Notes: a model not told the origin generated them from the letters alone. 46,135 nt of DNA from Clostridia bacterium (GCA_017481825.1 JAFUOR010000006.1:1-46135); one strand, 5' to 3'. Positions 14,306 to 23,854 are shown, counted from the stretch's first letter. Numbers and translations are program-made.

Positions 14306-16849
14306 TTACTCCGCTGCCGGAGCCGTCACGCCCTTGGGAAGGATGATCACCGGGAAGGAGGCCTTCACCGCCGGGTTATCCTCGCTGGCGGCGGTAACCA
14401 CCACCAGCTGGGGCTCCGTTACTTCCTTGGCGTACACCACGCCATTGCTGACCGTAGCAATATCGCTGGAGCAGTTGATCGACCAGGTGAGGCGCTTGTT
14501 CGTCGCGTCCGAGGGTGCGATGGTATAGCGCAGGCGCAGGCTGCGGCCTGCGGTGACGCTGCTGCTGCCCGCCAGGGTGATGCTCTCAATAGGCTTCACC
14601 ACGCGCACGGTGAAGCTGGCGTAGCGTCCGGAGCCGTCATTGGCCTTGGCGGTAATCACTGCGGTACCGACCTTCTTACCTGTTACCAGGCCGTTGCCGT
14701 TGACCGTCGCCACACTGGAGCGGCTGGAGGACCAGCTCACGCCCTGTCCCGCCGTGTCAGGCGTGCAGGTGGCATAGAGCTGCAGCGTCGGGGCAGCGCT
14801 GGTGATATCGATCCAGCTCTGCTTGGCGCTGATGGTGATGCGGCCCACGGCCGGACGGATGGTCACCACATGGGTCGCCGTCAGGGAGGGATCCTCCTTG
14901 CTGGCGGCGGTGACAGTCACCTGTGTGGGCTCCGTCACCTTCTTGGCGGTCAGCCGTCCGCTGCTGGAGATGGTTGCCACCGTCGAGGGGCAATCCACCG
15001 ACCAGGTCACGCTCTTGTTCGAGGCATTGTCGGGGGTCACGGTGGCCGTCAGCTTGATGTTGCGGCCCGCCGCCAGCTCCGTGGCACCGGTGATGGAAAT
15101 GCCCTTGACGGCATTGACAATCTTGATGGTGATCTTCGCGCTGCGGCCGGAGCCGTCCGTCGCCTTAGCGGTAATGGTCACCGTGCCGGTACTCTTGGCG
15201 GTTACCAGACCGTTGTCATCCACCGTAGCACGGCTGCTGCTGGAGGACCACTTCACCTGCTGGGAAGCATGCTCCGGCGCGCACACGGCGCTGAGCTGGA
15301 GGGTCTTGTCCTCCGAAGCAAAGTCAATGATGGTCTGAGGCGCGGTAATGGTGATCTTCTCCACTGCCGGGCAGATGGTCACCTGATGGGTATCGAAGAT
15401 GGCGGAATTCTCCTCGCTGACCGCCTTGACCGTCACGGTCACAGGCTCGGTGATTCCCTTCTTCGCCGTCAGCTTACCGGAGGAGCTGATGGTCGCGATG
15501 GACTTATCGCAGTCCACGGACCAGATCACATCGTCGTTGGAGGCATTGGCCGGCGTCACGCTGGCCTTGAGGGTGATGCTCTTGCCCGCCGCCACGCCAC
15601 TTGCACCGGTGATGGTCACGCCCTTGACGGCCTTGACGATCTTGATGGTGAATGTTGCCTTGCGGCCGGAGCCATCCGTCGCCTTGGCGGTGATGGTGAC
15701 CGTACCGGCACGCTTGGCGGTCACCAGACCATTCTCATCCACCGTGGCACGGCTGGAGGAGGAGGACCAGGTCACGCTCTGGGCTGCATCCTCCGGCGTG
15801 CAGGCAGCCGTCAGCTGCAGCGTCTTGTTCTCGGACTCGATATCGATAAAATTCTGCGGCGCGGAAATGGTGATCTTGCTCACCACCGGGCGGATGGTCA
15901 CGGTATGCGTGGCGATGATCGCCGGATTCTGCTTGGAAGCCGCCGTCACGGTCACCACCGTGATCGCGTCCACCTTCTTGGTGCGCAGCTTGCCGCTGCT
16001 GGAAATGGTGGCAATGCTGCTGTCGCAGTCCACGCTCCATGTCACACCCTTGACGGAGGCGTCCTCCGGGACAATGGCGGCCTTCAGGGTGATGGACTTG
16101 CCCGCTGCCACGCTGTCGGAACCGGTAATGGTCAGCCCCGTCACGCCCTTCACCACCTGCAGGGTGATCCGTGCGTACTTGCCGGAGCCGTCCGCCGCCT
16201 TGGCGGTAATGGTCACCTTGCCCGTCTTGTGGGCAGTCACCAGACCATTTTCGTCCACCGTGGCGATCTTGGTGCTGCCGGAGGACCAGTTGATGCCGTC
16301 CATAGCGTCCATGGGCTCGCAAGAGGCACTCAGCTGCAGCGTTCCCGTGCCGGATAGATCGATATAGGTGTCGGGTGCAGTGATGGATACCTTCGTAACC
16401 GAGGGTACGATGGTCAGGGCGAAGCTATCGTAAATCATGGGATTGGCCTTAAGCACCGCAGTGACCTGCACGCTCTGGGCATAGGAGACCTTCTTCGTGG
16501 TCACGGTGCCGCGGGAGATGCTCGCCAGAGACGTATCGTTGGGATACAGCGCCCAATCCACCTCACTGGAGGACAGCTTCACGCCGTCCAGGCTGGCCGT
16601 CAGCGTCACCTTGCCGCCGCCGCGCACGGTGCTGCTGCCGGCAATCACCATTTCGCCATCCACCGGGATTTCGGGCTCGTCTGGCTCATCAGGCGTATCC
16701 GGCACCGAGGGTAAATCCGTATCGGTGGTGATATCCGTCGGGGTACTGATATCCGTGGGGGTGATGACCTCGGCGCGGGCATCTGCCGGCAGCGCAGACA
16801 GCATCACCAGCGACAGGACCAGCAGAACCAGTTTTTTCAGCATGTTCAT
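14306..16849 (-). CDS. Secreted protein of tandem bacterial Ig-like (Big_2) domains
   Basis: An 847-residue exported protein: signal peptide (LVLLVLSLVMLSALPADARA), then an acidic Thr/Pro/Asp linker (residues 28-66), then ten or so Big_2 Ig-like domains of 80-90 residues. Four tandem pairs of about 170 residues repeat the same phrases: ATVDENGLVTAK, VTITAKATDGSGR, AAGKSITLKA, SVDCDKSIATISSSGKL. There is no LPXTG anchor, SLH domain or enzyme domain, so it may be released or bound non-covalently. Big_2 domains occur in adhesins and polysaccharide-binding proteins. It has its own promoter and GGAGG site. It resembles the 24318-26363 protein. Role unknown. Confidence 0.9.
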   Translation of the reverse strand: MNMLKKLVLLVLSLVMLSALPADARAEVITPTDISTPTDITTDTDLPSVPDTPDEPDEPEIPVDGEMVIAGSSTVRGGGKVTLTASLDGVKLSSSEVDWALYPNDTSLASISRGTVTTKKVSYAQSVQVTAVLKANPMIYDSFALTIVPSVTKVSITAPDTYIDLSGTGTLQLSASCEPMDAMDGINWSSGSTKIATVDENGLVTAHKTGKVTITAKAADGSGKYARITLQVVKGVTGLTITGSDSVAAGKSITLKAAIVPEDASVKGVTWSVDCDSSIATISSSGKLRTKKVDAITVVTVTAASKQNPAIIATHTVTIRPVVSKITISAPQNFIDIESENKTLQLTAACTPEDAAQSVTWSSSSSRATVDENGLVTAKRAGTVTITAKATDGSGRKATFTIKIVKAVKGVTITGASGVAAGKSITLKASVTPANASNDDVIWSVDCDKSIATISSSGKLTAKKGITEPVTVTVKAVSEENSAIFDTHQVTICPAVEKITITAPQTIIDFASEDKTLQLSAVCAPEHASQQVKWSSSSSRATVDDNGLVTAKSTGTVTITAKATDGSGRSAKITIKIVNAVKGISITGATELAAGRNIKLTATVTPDNASNKSVTWSVDCPSTVATISSSGRLTAKKVTEPTQVTVTAASKEDPSLTATHVVTIRPAVGRITISAKQSWIDITSAAPTLQLYATCTPDTAGQGVSWSSSRSSVATVNGNGLVTGKKVGTAVITAKANDGSGRYASFTVRVVKPIESITLAGSSSVTAGRSLRLRYTIAPSDATNKRLTWSINCSSDIATVSNGVVYAKEVTEPQLVVVTAASEDNPAVKASFPVIILPKGVTAPAAE

Positions 16850-16893
16850 CGCTTGATTCCTCCATCAGAATCTTCAATCATGGGTCACTCCTG

Positions 16894-16922
16894 ATTATAG
16901 CATAACTGCTCCCGGCCATCAA
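16894..16922 (-). promoter_or_regulatory. Promoter of the first Ig-repeat protein
   Basis: Minus strand: TTGATG, 17 bases, TATAAT. The -35 box lies inside the loop of the hairpin (16905-16936) that follows the SpoU gene, so terminator and promoter overlap. Confidence 0.75.
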
Positions 16923-16936
16923 GGCACAGGAGCAGT
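16905..16936 (-). terminator. Weak terminator hairpin after the SpoU methyltransferase
   Basis: Arms ACTGCTCC and GGAGCAGT, eight bp, 16-base loop, with a poor T-tract (TTATGCTATAAT). It may give only partial termination. Confidence 0.4.
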
Positions 16937-16950
16937 GATCAATGTAAATT

Positions 16951-17676
16951 TTACCGCTGGGTAAAGCCGTAGATGCCGATGGCCGCCGCGATGGACAGAT
17001 TCAGCGAATCGATCCGCTCGTTGCTGGGGATGCGCACCGGCTGGCCCTTGGCCGCAAACTCCGGCGGCAGCCCGCTGCCCTCATTACCGAAGACCAGCGT
17101 CCACCGGGACGCCACATCGCCCGCCAGCACATCCGGCAGGGACCTGGAGCCATCCAGCATGAAGGGATACAGCGCCCGGCCAGCATGCTCTGCCTCGTAG
17201 GCCTCAAAGGTGTCGTAGGTGTGGATGCGCAGCTGGAACAGGCTGCCCATGCTGGCACGCACCACGCGGGGATCGAACACGTCCACACAGGGACGAATCA
17301 GCGCCACGTCCTCCACGCCAAAGCCCAGGGCCGTGCGCAGAATGGTGCCCACATTGCCGCAATCCGACGGATGGTGCAGCACCACATGGGGCTTATCCTG
17401 CGCAAGCGCATCGTCAAATTTGGCAAAGACCGCCGCTGCAAAGCAATTCTCCTTGCCGGAAATGCGGGCAAGGGCGCGGTCTGCTTCCTCCACGCGAACA
17501 TGGAGGCGCTCCGCCAGTTCCGTCAGCCGCTGCGCACCCTCGGTGCCTGCCGCCTTGGTGTGCAAAAGCACGCGGCGAGCCAGGTCAGGACGGTGCAGCA
17601 GGCACTCCATGGCCGGAAACATCCCCGGCGCATAAGCGTAATCAAGGTCGGAACGGTAGGGGGACAACGAGGGCAT
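16951..17676 (-). CDS. SpoU/TrmH-family RNA methyltransferase
   Basis: A 241-residue SPOUT-class 2'-O-ribose methyltransferase. The trefoil-knot signatures are clear: HHPSDCGNVGTILRTALGFG (motif 1), TLVFGNEGSGLPPEF (motif 2) and IPSNERIDSLNLSIAAAIGIY (motif 3). The N-terminal part is about 90 residues, with a helical LTELAERLHVRVEEADRAL. The specific RNA target (tRNA or 23S rRNA) cannot be told. An AGGGAGG site precedes the ATG. It follows the AI-2E-family gene by 15 bases, so it is probably co-transcribed with it. Confidence 0.88.
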   Translation of the reverse strand: MPSLSPYRSDLDYAYAPGMFPAMECLLHRPDLARRVLLHTKAAGTEGAQRLTELAERLHVRVEEADRALARISGKENCFAAAVFAKFDDALAQDKPHVVLHHPSDCGNVGTILRTALGFGVEDVALIRPCVDVFDPRVVRASMGSLFQLRIHTYDTFEAYEAEHAGRALYPFMLDGSRSLPDVLAGDVASRWTLVFGNEGSGLPPEFAAKGQPVRIPSNERIDSLNLSIAAAIGIYGFTQR

Positions 17677-17691
17677 AACGCGACCTCCCTT

Positions 17692-18870
17692 TTATCTGAA
17701 GAGGGTATTCTTTCGTTTGGGTTCGGGCGGAATCTCAAAGACCGTCACGCCCTTTTCCCGGGCCTGCATATCGCGGCCCAGGAGGCGGTAGAGCGCCGAT
17801 GCCAGCGGCACGCCCAGAAGCATCCCCAGCACGCCCAGCATACCGCCGCCGACGGTCACCGCAACCAGCACCCACACCGCAGGAAGCCCGATAGAGGAGC
17901 CCACCACACGAGGGAAGATCACATTGCCTTCGATCTGCTGAAGGATGGTCAGGAAAATCACGAACAGCAGCGCCTGCAGGGGACTCTCCACGAAGATCAT
18001 GAACGCGCCCACCGCCGCGGCAAAATACGCGCCCGCGATGGGAATCAGCGCCGTGAAGCCCACCATGACGGAGATGGTCATGGCGTTGTGGAACTGGAAA
18101 ACCATCATGCCCAGGAAGCACAGGCAGCCCAGGATGATCGCCTCCGTACACTGGCCGACGATGAAGCTATGAAAGGACGCATCCAGCGTCTCCAGGACGT
18201 AGAAGACCTTCTGCGCCGTCTTTTCGCCCAGGTATGTCCTCGCTACGCGATGCACCTGCGCGCCAAGCCGCTCCTTACCGGCCATGAGGTAAATCGCAAA
18301 CACGATGGCCAGAAACAGCGTCACCACGGTGGAGAACAGCGTCGATACCACCGATACCGCCGCACCCATCACGCCGCCAACGCCCGTCAGCAGCAGATTG
18401 AGCGCACTGGACACCGCGCCGTTCCAGTCGAAGTTTTCCGACGGCACAAGACCAGTATCCGCCAGGTAGGTGCTCAGGCTGAACTCCTCCTCCAGCCAGG
18501 CGAAGAGCTGCCGCAGCGCATCGGGCAGCGCCCGGATGAGCCAGTCCGCCGCATAGATCAGCTCCGGTATGATGGTCGCCATGAGCCAGTACAGAGCCAG
18601 CAGCACCGTCACAAAGGCCAGCAGCATGCACACCGGACGGCGGACTTTGGAGATGATAGGCTTTTTGCTTTTCACAAAGAAGCTGCGCTCATAGAACGCC
18701 ATCAGGATATTGGCCACATAGGCAATGCACGCGCCCAGCACCAACGGCGACGCCGCGCCGATGGCAAGGCCGATAAAGGCCGTGACGCTGTGCCAGTAGG
18801 TGCAGGCGAGGTATACCAGCACTACGGTCACACCTGCACGCAGGCAGGTCTTCCAGGATAGTTGCTTCAT
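17692..18870 (-). CDS. AI-2E family transporter (second copy)
   Basis: A 392-residue membrane protein with about seven hydrophobic segments and the family signature GFTALIPIAGAYFAAAVGAFM near residue 250, followed by VFPRVVGSSIGLPAVWVLVAV. It is larger than the copy at 7723-8739, with a long hydrophilic part around residues 95-150 and a basic C-terminal tail (IPPEPKRKNTLFR). The start at 18870 follows AAAGGAGG; an upstream in-frame ATG (18921) has no such site. Substrate unknown. Divergence between the two copies suggests different roles. Confidence 0.88.
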   Translation of the reverse strand: MKQLSWKTCLRAGVTVVLVYLACTYWHSVTAFIGLAIGAASPLVLGACIAYVANILMAFYERSFFVKSKKPIISKVRRPVCMLLAFVTVLLALYWLMATIIPELIYAADWLIRALPDALRQLFAWLEEEFSLSTYLADTGLVPSENFDWNGAVSSALNLLLTGVGGVMGAAVSVVSTLFSTVVTLFLAIVFAIYLMAGKERLGAQVHRVARTYLGEKTAQKVFYVLETLDASFHSFIVGQCTEAIILGCLCFLGMMVFQFHNAMTISVMVGFTALIPIAGAYFAAAVGAFMIFVESPLQALLFVIFLTILQQIEGNVIFPRVVGSSIGLPAVWVLVAVTVGGGMLGVLGMLLGVPLASALYRLLGRDMQAREKGVTVFEIPPEPKRKNTLFR

Positions 18871-18894
18871 ACAGGAGATACCTCCTTTGCTTGT

Positions 18895-18970
18895 GCCGCC
18901 AAGAAAGGGAAGAGGGAACATTCTCCCGGGAGAGCCCCTCAGCCTTCACTCGCGAGGGAGCCTTTTGGCG
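18895..18970. repeat. REP-like palindromic sequence
   Basis: Between the 132-residue gene and the transporter: CTCCCGGGAG (18926-18935) and CTCGCGAG (18949-18956) are both perfect palindromes, in a context rich in GGCTCCCTC and GAGGG. It resembles short intergenic repeats seen in Clostridia. Confidence is limited because only one copy is in view. Confidence 0.35.
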
Positions 18971-18974
18971 CGCA

Positions 18975-19373
18975 TTACAACAGCCCTTCAAGCTGCTTGC
19001 AAAGGCGGGCGATTTTCGCTCGTTCAGTGGCTGCCTGCCCGGGTCTGTGCCGGCAGTTCCAGTCGCTGCTCCATGCTTCCAGATCACGCTGGAAGTCATC
19101 AACCGCTTCCTGCGCCAACTCACGCGCACTGACAGTCACAGTATATGTTTCCGTCGCATCGCCATCCATGATGGTCAGGCGGGTTACCGCATCGGATTCC
19201 AGCCGCCACGTCCACCCTTCTGCATCAAAGGTCACATCTGCCGCGGCATTGGTCGAGAGCGCACGAATAAACGTCATCAGCAGCATTTCCGGCACGGGCT
19301 CGATATAACTCACCCGCAGCCGGTGCTCACCGATGCAGATATCCGACCAACCATGCTCCGGACGGGACAGCAT
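18975..19373 (-). CDS. Hypothetical protein, 132 residues, coupled to ftsY
   Basis: No family recognised. The start codon overlaps the ftsY stop (ATGA-type junction, 19371-19375), so the gene is translationally coupled to ftsY. The product is soluble, with a beta-rich first half (DICIGEHRLRVSYIEPVPEM, then WTWRLESDAVTRLTIMDGDA) and a helical charged end (ELAQEAVDDFQRDLEAWSSD). It contains four Trp. The frame runs 26 codons further upstream inside ftsY, but coupling supports the shorter form. Confidence 0.6.
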   Translation of the reverse strand: MLSRPEHGWSDICIGEHRLRVSYIEPVPEMLLMTFIRALSTNAAADVTFDAEGWTWRLESDAVTRLTIMDGDATETYTVTVSARELAQEAVDDFQRDLEAWSSDWNCRHRPGQAATERAKIARLCKQLEGLL

Positions 19374-20287
19374 CAGAACAGCGCCTCGATAAACTCCTTG
19401 GCGTTGAAGGGCTGCAGATCGTCGATGCCCTCGCCCACGCCGATGTACCACACCGGAACCTCCAGCTCCTGACGGATTGCCAGCGCTATGCCGCCCTTGG
19501 CCGTGCCATCCAGCTTGGTCAGGATGATGCCGCCGATCTCACAGACCTCCTTGAAGGCCCGGGCCTGCGCAAGGCCGTTCTGGCCCGTGGTCGCATCCAG
19601 CACCAGCATGCAGCGCACCTCGGCTTCGGGGTACTCCCGGTCGATGACGCGGCGCATCTTGTTCAGCTCATCCATCAGATTCTTCTTGTTGTGCAGGCGG
19701 CCCGCCGTATCCACGATAAGCAGATCAGCGCCCTGAGCCTTGGCAGACTTGATGCCGTCAAACACCACCGCAGCCGGGTCAGCACCCTCGGCATGCTTGA
19801 CAATCGGCACGCGGGCGCGGTTCGCCCACACGCTCAGCTGCTCAGCAGCTGCCGCACGGAAGGTATCGCCCGCACACAGGATGATGCGGCGGCCGATGTT
19901 CTGGAATCGCAGGGCCAGCTTGCCGATGGTGGTGGTCTTACCCACGCCGTTCACGCCGACAACGAGCATCACCATTGGCCAGCGCAGCGGCGGACGCGGG
20001 ATATCCATCTGCTCTACCATGATCTGCTTGAGGATCTCCCTGGCCGCCTCCGCATCCTTGATCCTGTTCGCCTCCACGCGGGTGCGCAGCTCATCCATGA
20101 TCGCCATGGTAGCCTTCATGCCGCAGTCGGACAGAAGCAGGATATCCTCCAGCTCCTCATAGAAATCCTCGTCGATCTTACGAGTCTCCTTGACCAGCGT
20201 ATCCACACGACCCGTCAGATGATCGCGGGTCTTGCTCAAGCCTTCACGCAAACGGGCAAACAAGCCCTTCTTTTCCTTCTCAGCCAT
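19373..20287 (-). CDS. ftsY: Signal recognition particle receptor FtsY
   Basis: A 304-residue SRP receptor GTPase, which docks SRP-ribosome complexes at the membrane. The N domain (residues 1-90) is short, with no acidic A domain, as usual in Bacillota. The GTPase has P-loop [14 protein letters not shown], the insertion-box region [22 protein letters not shown] (G3) and [10 protein letters not shown] (G4), and a C-terminal [28 protein letters not shown] site precedes the ATG. ffh is not nearby. It shares a junction with the 132-residue gene downstream. Confidence 0.97.
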   Translation of the reverse strand: MAEKEKKGLFARLREGLSKTRDHLTGRVDTLVKETRKIDEDFYEELEDILLLSDCGMKATMAIMDELRTRVEANRIKDAEAAREILKQIMVEQMDIPRPPLRWPMVMLVVGVNGVGKTTTIGKLALRFQNIGRRIILCAGDTFRAAAAEQLSVWANRARVPIVKHAEGADPAAVVFDGIKSAKAQGADLLIVDTAGRLHNKKNLMDELNKMRRVIDREYPEAEVRCMLVLDATTGQNGLAQARAFKEVCEIGGIILTKLDGTAKGGIALAIRQELEVPVWYIGVGEGIDDLQPFNAKEFIEALF

Positions 20288-20450
20288 GGGAGTTCTCCTC
20301 CTTCAATAAGATACTGTCCATTAGTTTACCATAGAATCCGGGTTTTGGGAAGTCCCACCGGTGGCTCTGCCTCTGGACTCCGGTCAGGGTTATGCCCTGA
20401 CAAGCCGCCACGGGCTCTGCCCTCCACCCACGAAGGGCTTTCTGCCCTCT

Positions 20451-20582
20451 CGACCCCCTTTTCGCGATGCGGTTGTGGCCTTCGGTTGAGGTTGCGCGCG
20501 CGTGTTCATCGGGAGAACGAAAGCTACATGTGCCTTGTGGAACACGCTTTGGCTCGGATCCGTGAACAAGGTCGCCCTGGGG
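20451..20582 (+). repeat. Dispersed repeat, copy A (partial)
   Basis: Matches copies B and C over the CCCCCTTTTCGCGATGCGGT, GAACGAAAG and CACGCTTTGGCTCGG blocks. The left half (CGTTTACTCAACAT part) of the full copies is missing here. It lies between EamA and ftsY. Confidence 0.65.
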
Positions 20583-20586
20583 GGCT

Positions 20587-21489
20587 TCACCCGCGCCGAC
20601 GGAGCATTCCCATCGATCCCATCAGATACAGAACCAGACCGGCGATGGTCACCGAGCCGCCGATAAACAGCAGCGTTGTGGGCATTTCGCCAAACATGAG
20701 CATGCTCCAGAGCATTGCGCCCACCGGCTCGCCCAGAAGAGCGAAGGAGACCACCGTTGCGCTCACCTTGCCCAGCGCCAGGGTGAACATGGAATGCCCC
20801 AGCAGCGTGCACCCCACCGCCAGGCCCAGCACGCACAGAAGCGCCATCCATGTCATCTCAAAGCCGCCAAGGAAGGGCAGTGAGCACAGGAGGATCAGTG
20901 CCGTCTGGGCATACAGCAGGAGCATGAAGGGCAGCGCCTCCACCGTGCGGCGGGCATAGCGGTTGCACAGCCAGTGCCCGGCCATGAGCACGGCTCCGGC
21001 CAGCGCCAGCAGGTCGCCTGCGAAATCGCCAGACAGTCCCGTAAGGCTGTTGGCACCGATCAGCAGCGCGCCCACTACGGCGACAATCGCACCCAGACGG
21101 GCATCCTTTGGCATGCGCTCCTTGAGCACCACGCCCGACAGCGCTGCCACAAACAGCGGCTGCGTGCATACCAGCGCCACGGAGGCGAAGGTCGAGGTTG
21201 CATCAAGGGAGGTCATCCATGTCAGATAGTGCAGCGCGAGGCACACGCTGGCTGCCACGCTCCACAGCCACTGACGGCGGGTCATCCGCATGAGGCTGCG
21301 GATGGGCGCCTCTACCTGCCCCTTGCGCTTCACGCACATGATAGGCAGCAGGATCAGGGCGGACAGCACCATGCGCATCAGCGCGATGGATGCAGGATTG
21401 GCCCCGGCGTTCAGCCCCGCCTTTACCAGCGGGCCGGAGTAGGACACCATCGCCACGCCAAGGAGCACCAGCAAATAGGAAGGGTTCAT
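20587..21489 (-). CDS. EamA-family (DMT superfamily) transporter
   Basis: A 300-residue membrane protein with ten predicted helices in two EamA halves, the second beginning near LAGAVLMAGHWLCNRYARR. The LLGEPVGAMLWSMLMFGE block near residue 245 is typical of drug/metabolite exporters; the substrate is unknown. The start at 21489 (MNPSYLLVLLGV) follows AGAAGG; the ATG 33 bases upstream would add a non-hydrophobic leader. It lies 29 bases from the GNAT gene on the same strand. Confidence 0.88.
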   Translation of the reverse strand: MNPSYLLVLLGVAMVSYSGPLVKAGLNAGANPASIALMRMVLSALILLPIMCVKRKGQVEAPIRSLMRMTRRQWLWSVAASVCLALHYLTWMTSLDATSTFASVALVCTQPLFVAALSGVVLKERMPKDARLGAIVAVVGALLIGANSLTGLSGDFAGDLLALAGAVLMAGHWLCNRYARRTVEALPFMLLLYAQTALILLCSLPFLGGFEMTWMALLCVLGLAVGCTLLGHSMFTLALGKVSATVVSFALLGEPVGAMLWSMLMFGEMPTTLLFIGGSVTIAGLVLYLMGSMGMLRRRG

Positions 21490-21518
21490 AGGAATGCGGC
21501 CTTCTTTCCATTCGGAAT

Positions 21519-21959
21519 TCACAGATCAAGGCGGAGCTCGTGCTCACCGTACTCGAAGACGCCGGTAGGGATGAAGCCGAGCTTTTTGTATACATGCTCG
21601 GCAATCTTGTTGTCAGGATGATAATCGATGAGCAGGAAATCGTACTTGCCGCTTTCCCGCGCCAGGTCGATGATCTTCCTGATCGCCGCCGTACCGTAGC
21701 CCTTGTTCTGGTGCTCCACCGGAAACATGATGCGCCAGATGATGAGGCAGCGCTCGTCAGCGTCCTCATCCAGCATCATGAAGCCCACAGGCTCCTCGTC
21801 GTCATAGACGGCAAAGGGATATACATCATTTGCCTCCCGGTAGAGCCACGCCTGCGCCAGCGAGTAGGCGTTGGCCGCCACGAAATGCTCGCCCTCCGGG
21901 CGCTTCATGCAAATAATCGCGTCAAAATTGTCCTCGTTGATACCACGAAAGTTTACCAT
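21519..21959 (-). CDS. GNAT family N-acetyltransferase
   Basis: A 146-residue acetyl-CoA-dependent N-acetyltransferase. The GNAT motif A is HQNKGYGTAAIRKIIDLARE (acetyl-CoA pyrophosphate loop Q-x-x-G-Y/x-G), followed by PDNKIAEHVYKKLGFIPTG (motif B). The start of the sequence (FDAIICMKRPEGEHFVAAN) resembles the spermine/spermidine acetyltransferase BltD/PaiA group; the substrate is not certain. A GAGGAG site precedes the ATG. It lies between mnmG and the EamA gene. Confidence 0.88.
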   Translation of the reverse strand: MVNFRGINEDNFDAIICMKRPEGEHFVAANAYSLAQAWLYREANDVYPFAVYDDEEPVGFMMLDEDADERCLIIWRIMFPVEHQNKGYGTAAIRKIIDLARESGKYDFLLIDYHPDNKIAEHVYKKLGFIPTGVFEYGEHELRLDL

Positions 21960-21997
21960 AGCAGACTCCTCATAAGGTCGATATCAAACCACGATTC

Positions 21998-23854
21998 TCA
22001 CGAAGCGCCGCATTTCTCCAGGTACACCATCAGCACCGCCACATCCGCCGGAGACACCCCCGGGATGCGGCTGGCAGCAGCAAGGCTGCGAGGTCGCTGA
22101 CGTTCGAGCTTCTGGCGGGCTTCCAGGCGCAGCCCGGTCACCTCGGAATAGGGCAGCGCCTCGGGCAGCAGCGTTTCCTCCATCGCCCGGGCGCGGCGGA
22201 TGAGCGCATCCTGCCGGTCAAGATAACCGGCGTACTTCACCGCAATCTGTCCCTGCTCGGCGGCCTGATGATCATAGACGCCCAAAGACGGCGTGATCTC
22301 CGCAAGGTCCTGCAGCGTGATCTCCGGACGGCGCAGCAGCTCCTCCGCGCTGACGGAGGCAGGCGGAACGGACTGACCATGCGCCTCCATCCATGCATTG
22401 AAATCTGCACCGGGGGTGTAGCGGATGTTGCGCAGCTCTCCCAGGAGCTGGGCGGTGTCGCGCTGTTTTTTTTCGGTGCGCTCCATGCGCTCCCGGGTGG
22501 CGAGGCCAAGGACGTAGCTGATTTGGGTCAATCGCAGATCGGCGTTGTCCTGACGCAGCTTCAGCCGATGCTCTGCGCGGGAGGTCATCATGCGGTAGGG
22601 CTCGTCGGTTCCCTTGGTGGTCAGATCGTCGGTCAGCACGCCGATGTAAGCCATGTCGCGGGTCAGAACGAGAGGCTCCTTCCCCTGCATGCCCAGGGCG
22701 GCGTTCATGCCCGCCAGCAGGCCCTGACAGGCGGCCTCCTCGTAGCCGCTGGTGCCGTTGATCTGCCCGGCGAAGAACAGGCCCTTCACATGGAGGCTCT
22801 CCAGCGATGGCTTCAATTGGCGGCTGTCAATGCAGTCGTACTCGATCGCATAGGCAAGGCGCGTCAGCTCACACCGGCGAAGCCCCGGCACGGAGCGGTA
22901 CATCGCCCACTGCACATCCTCCGGCAAGCTGGTAGACATGCCCTGCACATACCATTCATGGCTCTTGGCGCCCTCGGGCTCCAGGAAGACCTGATGGCGA
23001 TCCTTATCGGCAAACTTGACGATCTTATCCTCGATCGACGGGCAATACCGCGGGCCCACGCCGTGAATCTTGCCGGAATACAGCGGTGCACGGTGCAGAT
23101 TCGCGCGGATGATATCGTGGGTTTCAGGACTCGTCCAGGTCAGGTAGCACTGATGCGTGTTGATGAGCTGTCTCTGCGTCAGGAAGGAGAAGGGCACCAC
23201 CGGATCATCGCCGGGCTGGGGCGTCATCTCGTCAAAATCAATGGTGCGCACGTCAATGCGGGCGGGCGTGCCGGTCTTGAAGCGGCGCAGCGGAAAGCCG
23301 AGGCTTTCAAGGCTTGCCGACAGAAGCGGCGCACTCATCAGCCCCTGCGGGCCGCCGGGGGTGATGCTCTCCCCGATGATGATATTCGAGCGCAGATACA
23401 CGCCGCTGGCTACGATGGCCGCCCGGCAGGCGATGCGCTGTCCCGTGGCGGTATGCACAGCCACGACGCGCCCCTCCTCCACCTCAATGGAGGCGCATTC
23501 CCCCTGGCGCACCGTCAGGCGCTGCTGCGTAAAGAGCGCCCTGCGCATGCGGTTCTGATATTCCTGCTTGTCCGCCTGAGCGCGAAGGGCATGCACCGCC
23601 GGCCCCTTGGAGGTATTGAGCATACGGGACTGCAGGAAGGTATCATCAATCGCCAGACCCATTTCGCCGCCCAGCGCATCCAGTTCGCGCACCAGATGCC
23701 CCTTGGCGCTGCCGCCGATAACGGGATTGCACGCCATGAGGGCGATGCCATCCATATTCAGCGTCAGCAGCAGGGTATCCACGCCCAGCCGCGCCGCAGC
23801 AAGGGCGGCCTCGCAGCCTGCATGGCCGCCGCCGATAACAACAAGATCCGCCAT
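21998..23854 (-). CDS. mnmG: tRNA uridine 5-carboxymethylaminomethyl modification enzyme MnmG (GidA)
   Basis: A 618-residue FAD enzyme that with MnmE installs the cmnm5 group on wobble uridine of tRNAs. The FAD motif is VIGGGHAGCEAALAAARLG; CNPVIGGSAKGHLVRELDAL is a GidA signature, as is FAGQINGTSGYEEAACQG. The C-terminal helical domain ends in RIPGVSPADVAVLMVYLEK. The start at 23854 follows AAGGAGGGATGAGC; the ATG six bases earlier lies too close to the site. rsmG and mnmE are not adjacent, unlike the usual mnmE-mnmG-rsmG order near oriC. Confidence 0.97.
   Translation of the reverse strand: MADLVVIGGGHAGCEAALAAARLGVDTLLLTLNMDGIALMACNPVIGGSAKGHLVRELDALGGEMGLAIDDTFLQSRMLNTSKGPAVHALRAQADKQEYQNRMRRALFTQQRLTVRQGECASIEVEEGRVVAVHTATGQRIACRAAIVASGVYLRSNIIIGESITPGGPQGLMSAPLLSASLESLGFPLRRFKTGTPARIDVRTIDFDEMTPQPGDDPVVPFSFLTQRQLINTHQCYLTWTSPETHDIIRANLHRAPLYSGKIHGVGPRYCPSIEDKIVKFADKDRHQVFLEPEGAKSHEWYVQGMSTSLPEDVQWAMYRSVPGLRRCELTRLAYAIEYDCIDSRQLKPSLESLHVKGLFFAGQINGTSGYEEAACQGLLAGMNAALGMQGKEPLVLTRDMAYIGVLTDDLTTKGTDEPYRMMTSRAEHRLKLRQDNADLRLTQISYVLGLATRERMERTEKKQRDTAQLLGELRNIRYTPGADFNAWMEAHGQSVPPASVSAEELLRRPEITLQDLAEITPSLGVYDHQAAEQGQIAVKYAGYLDRQDALIRRARAMEETLLPEALPYSEVTGLRLEARQKLERQRPRSLAAASRIPGVSPADVAVLMVYLEKCGAS

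Noticed and set aside
14300-16357. Long open frame on the plus strand opposite the Ig-repeat gene
   Set aside because: It mirrors the repeat structure of the minus-strand gene, has low-complexity Gly/His/Asp composition and no ribosome-binding site. It is a shadow of GC-rich repeated coding sequence.
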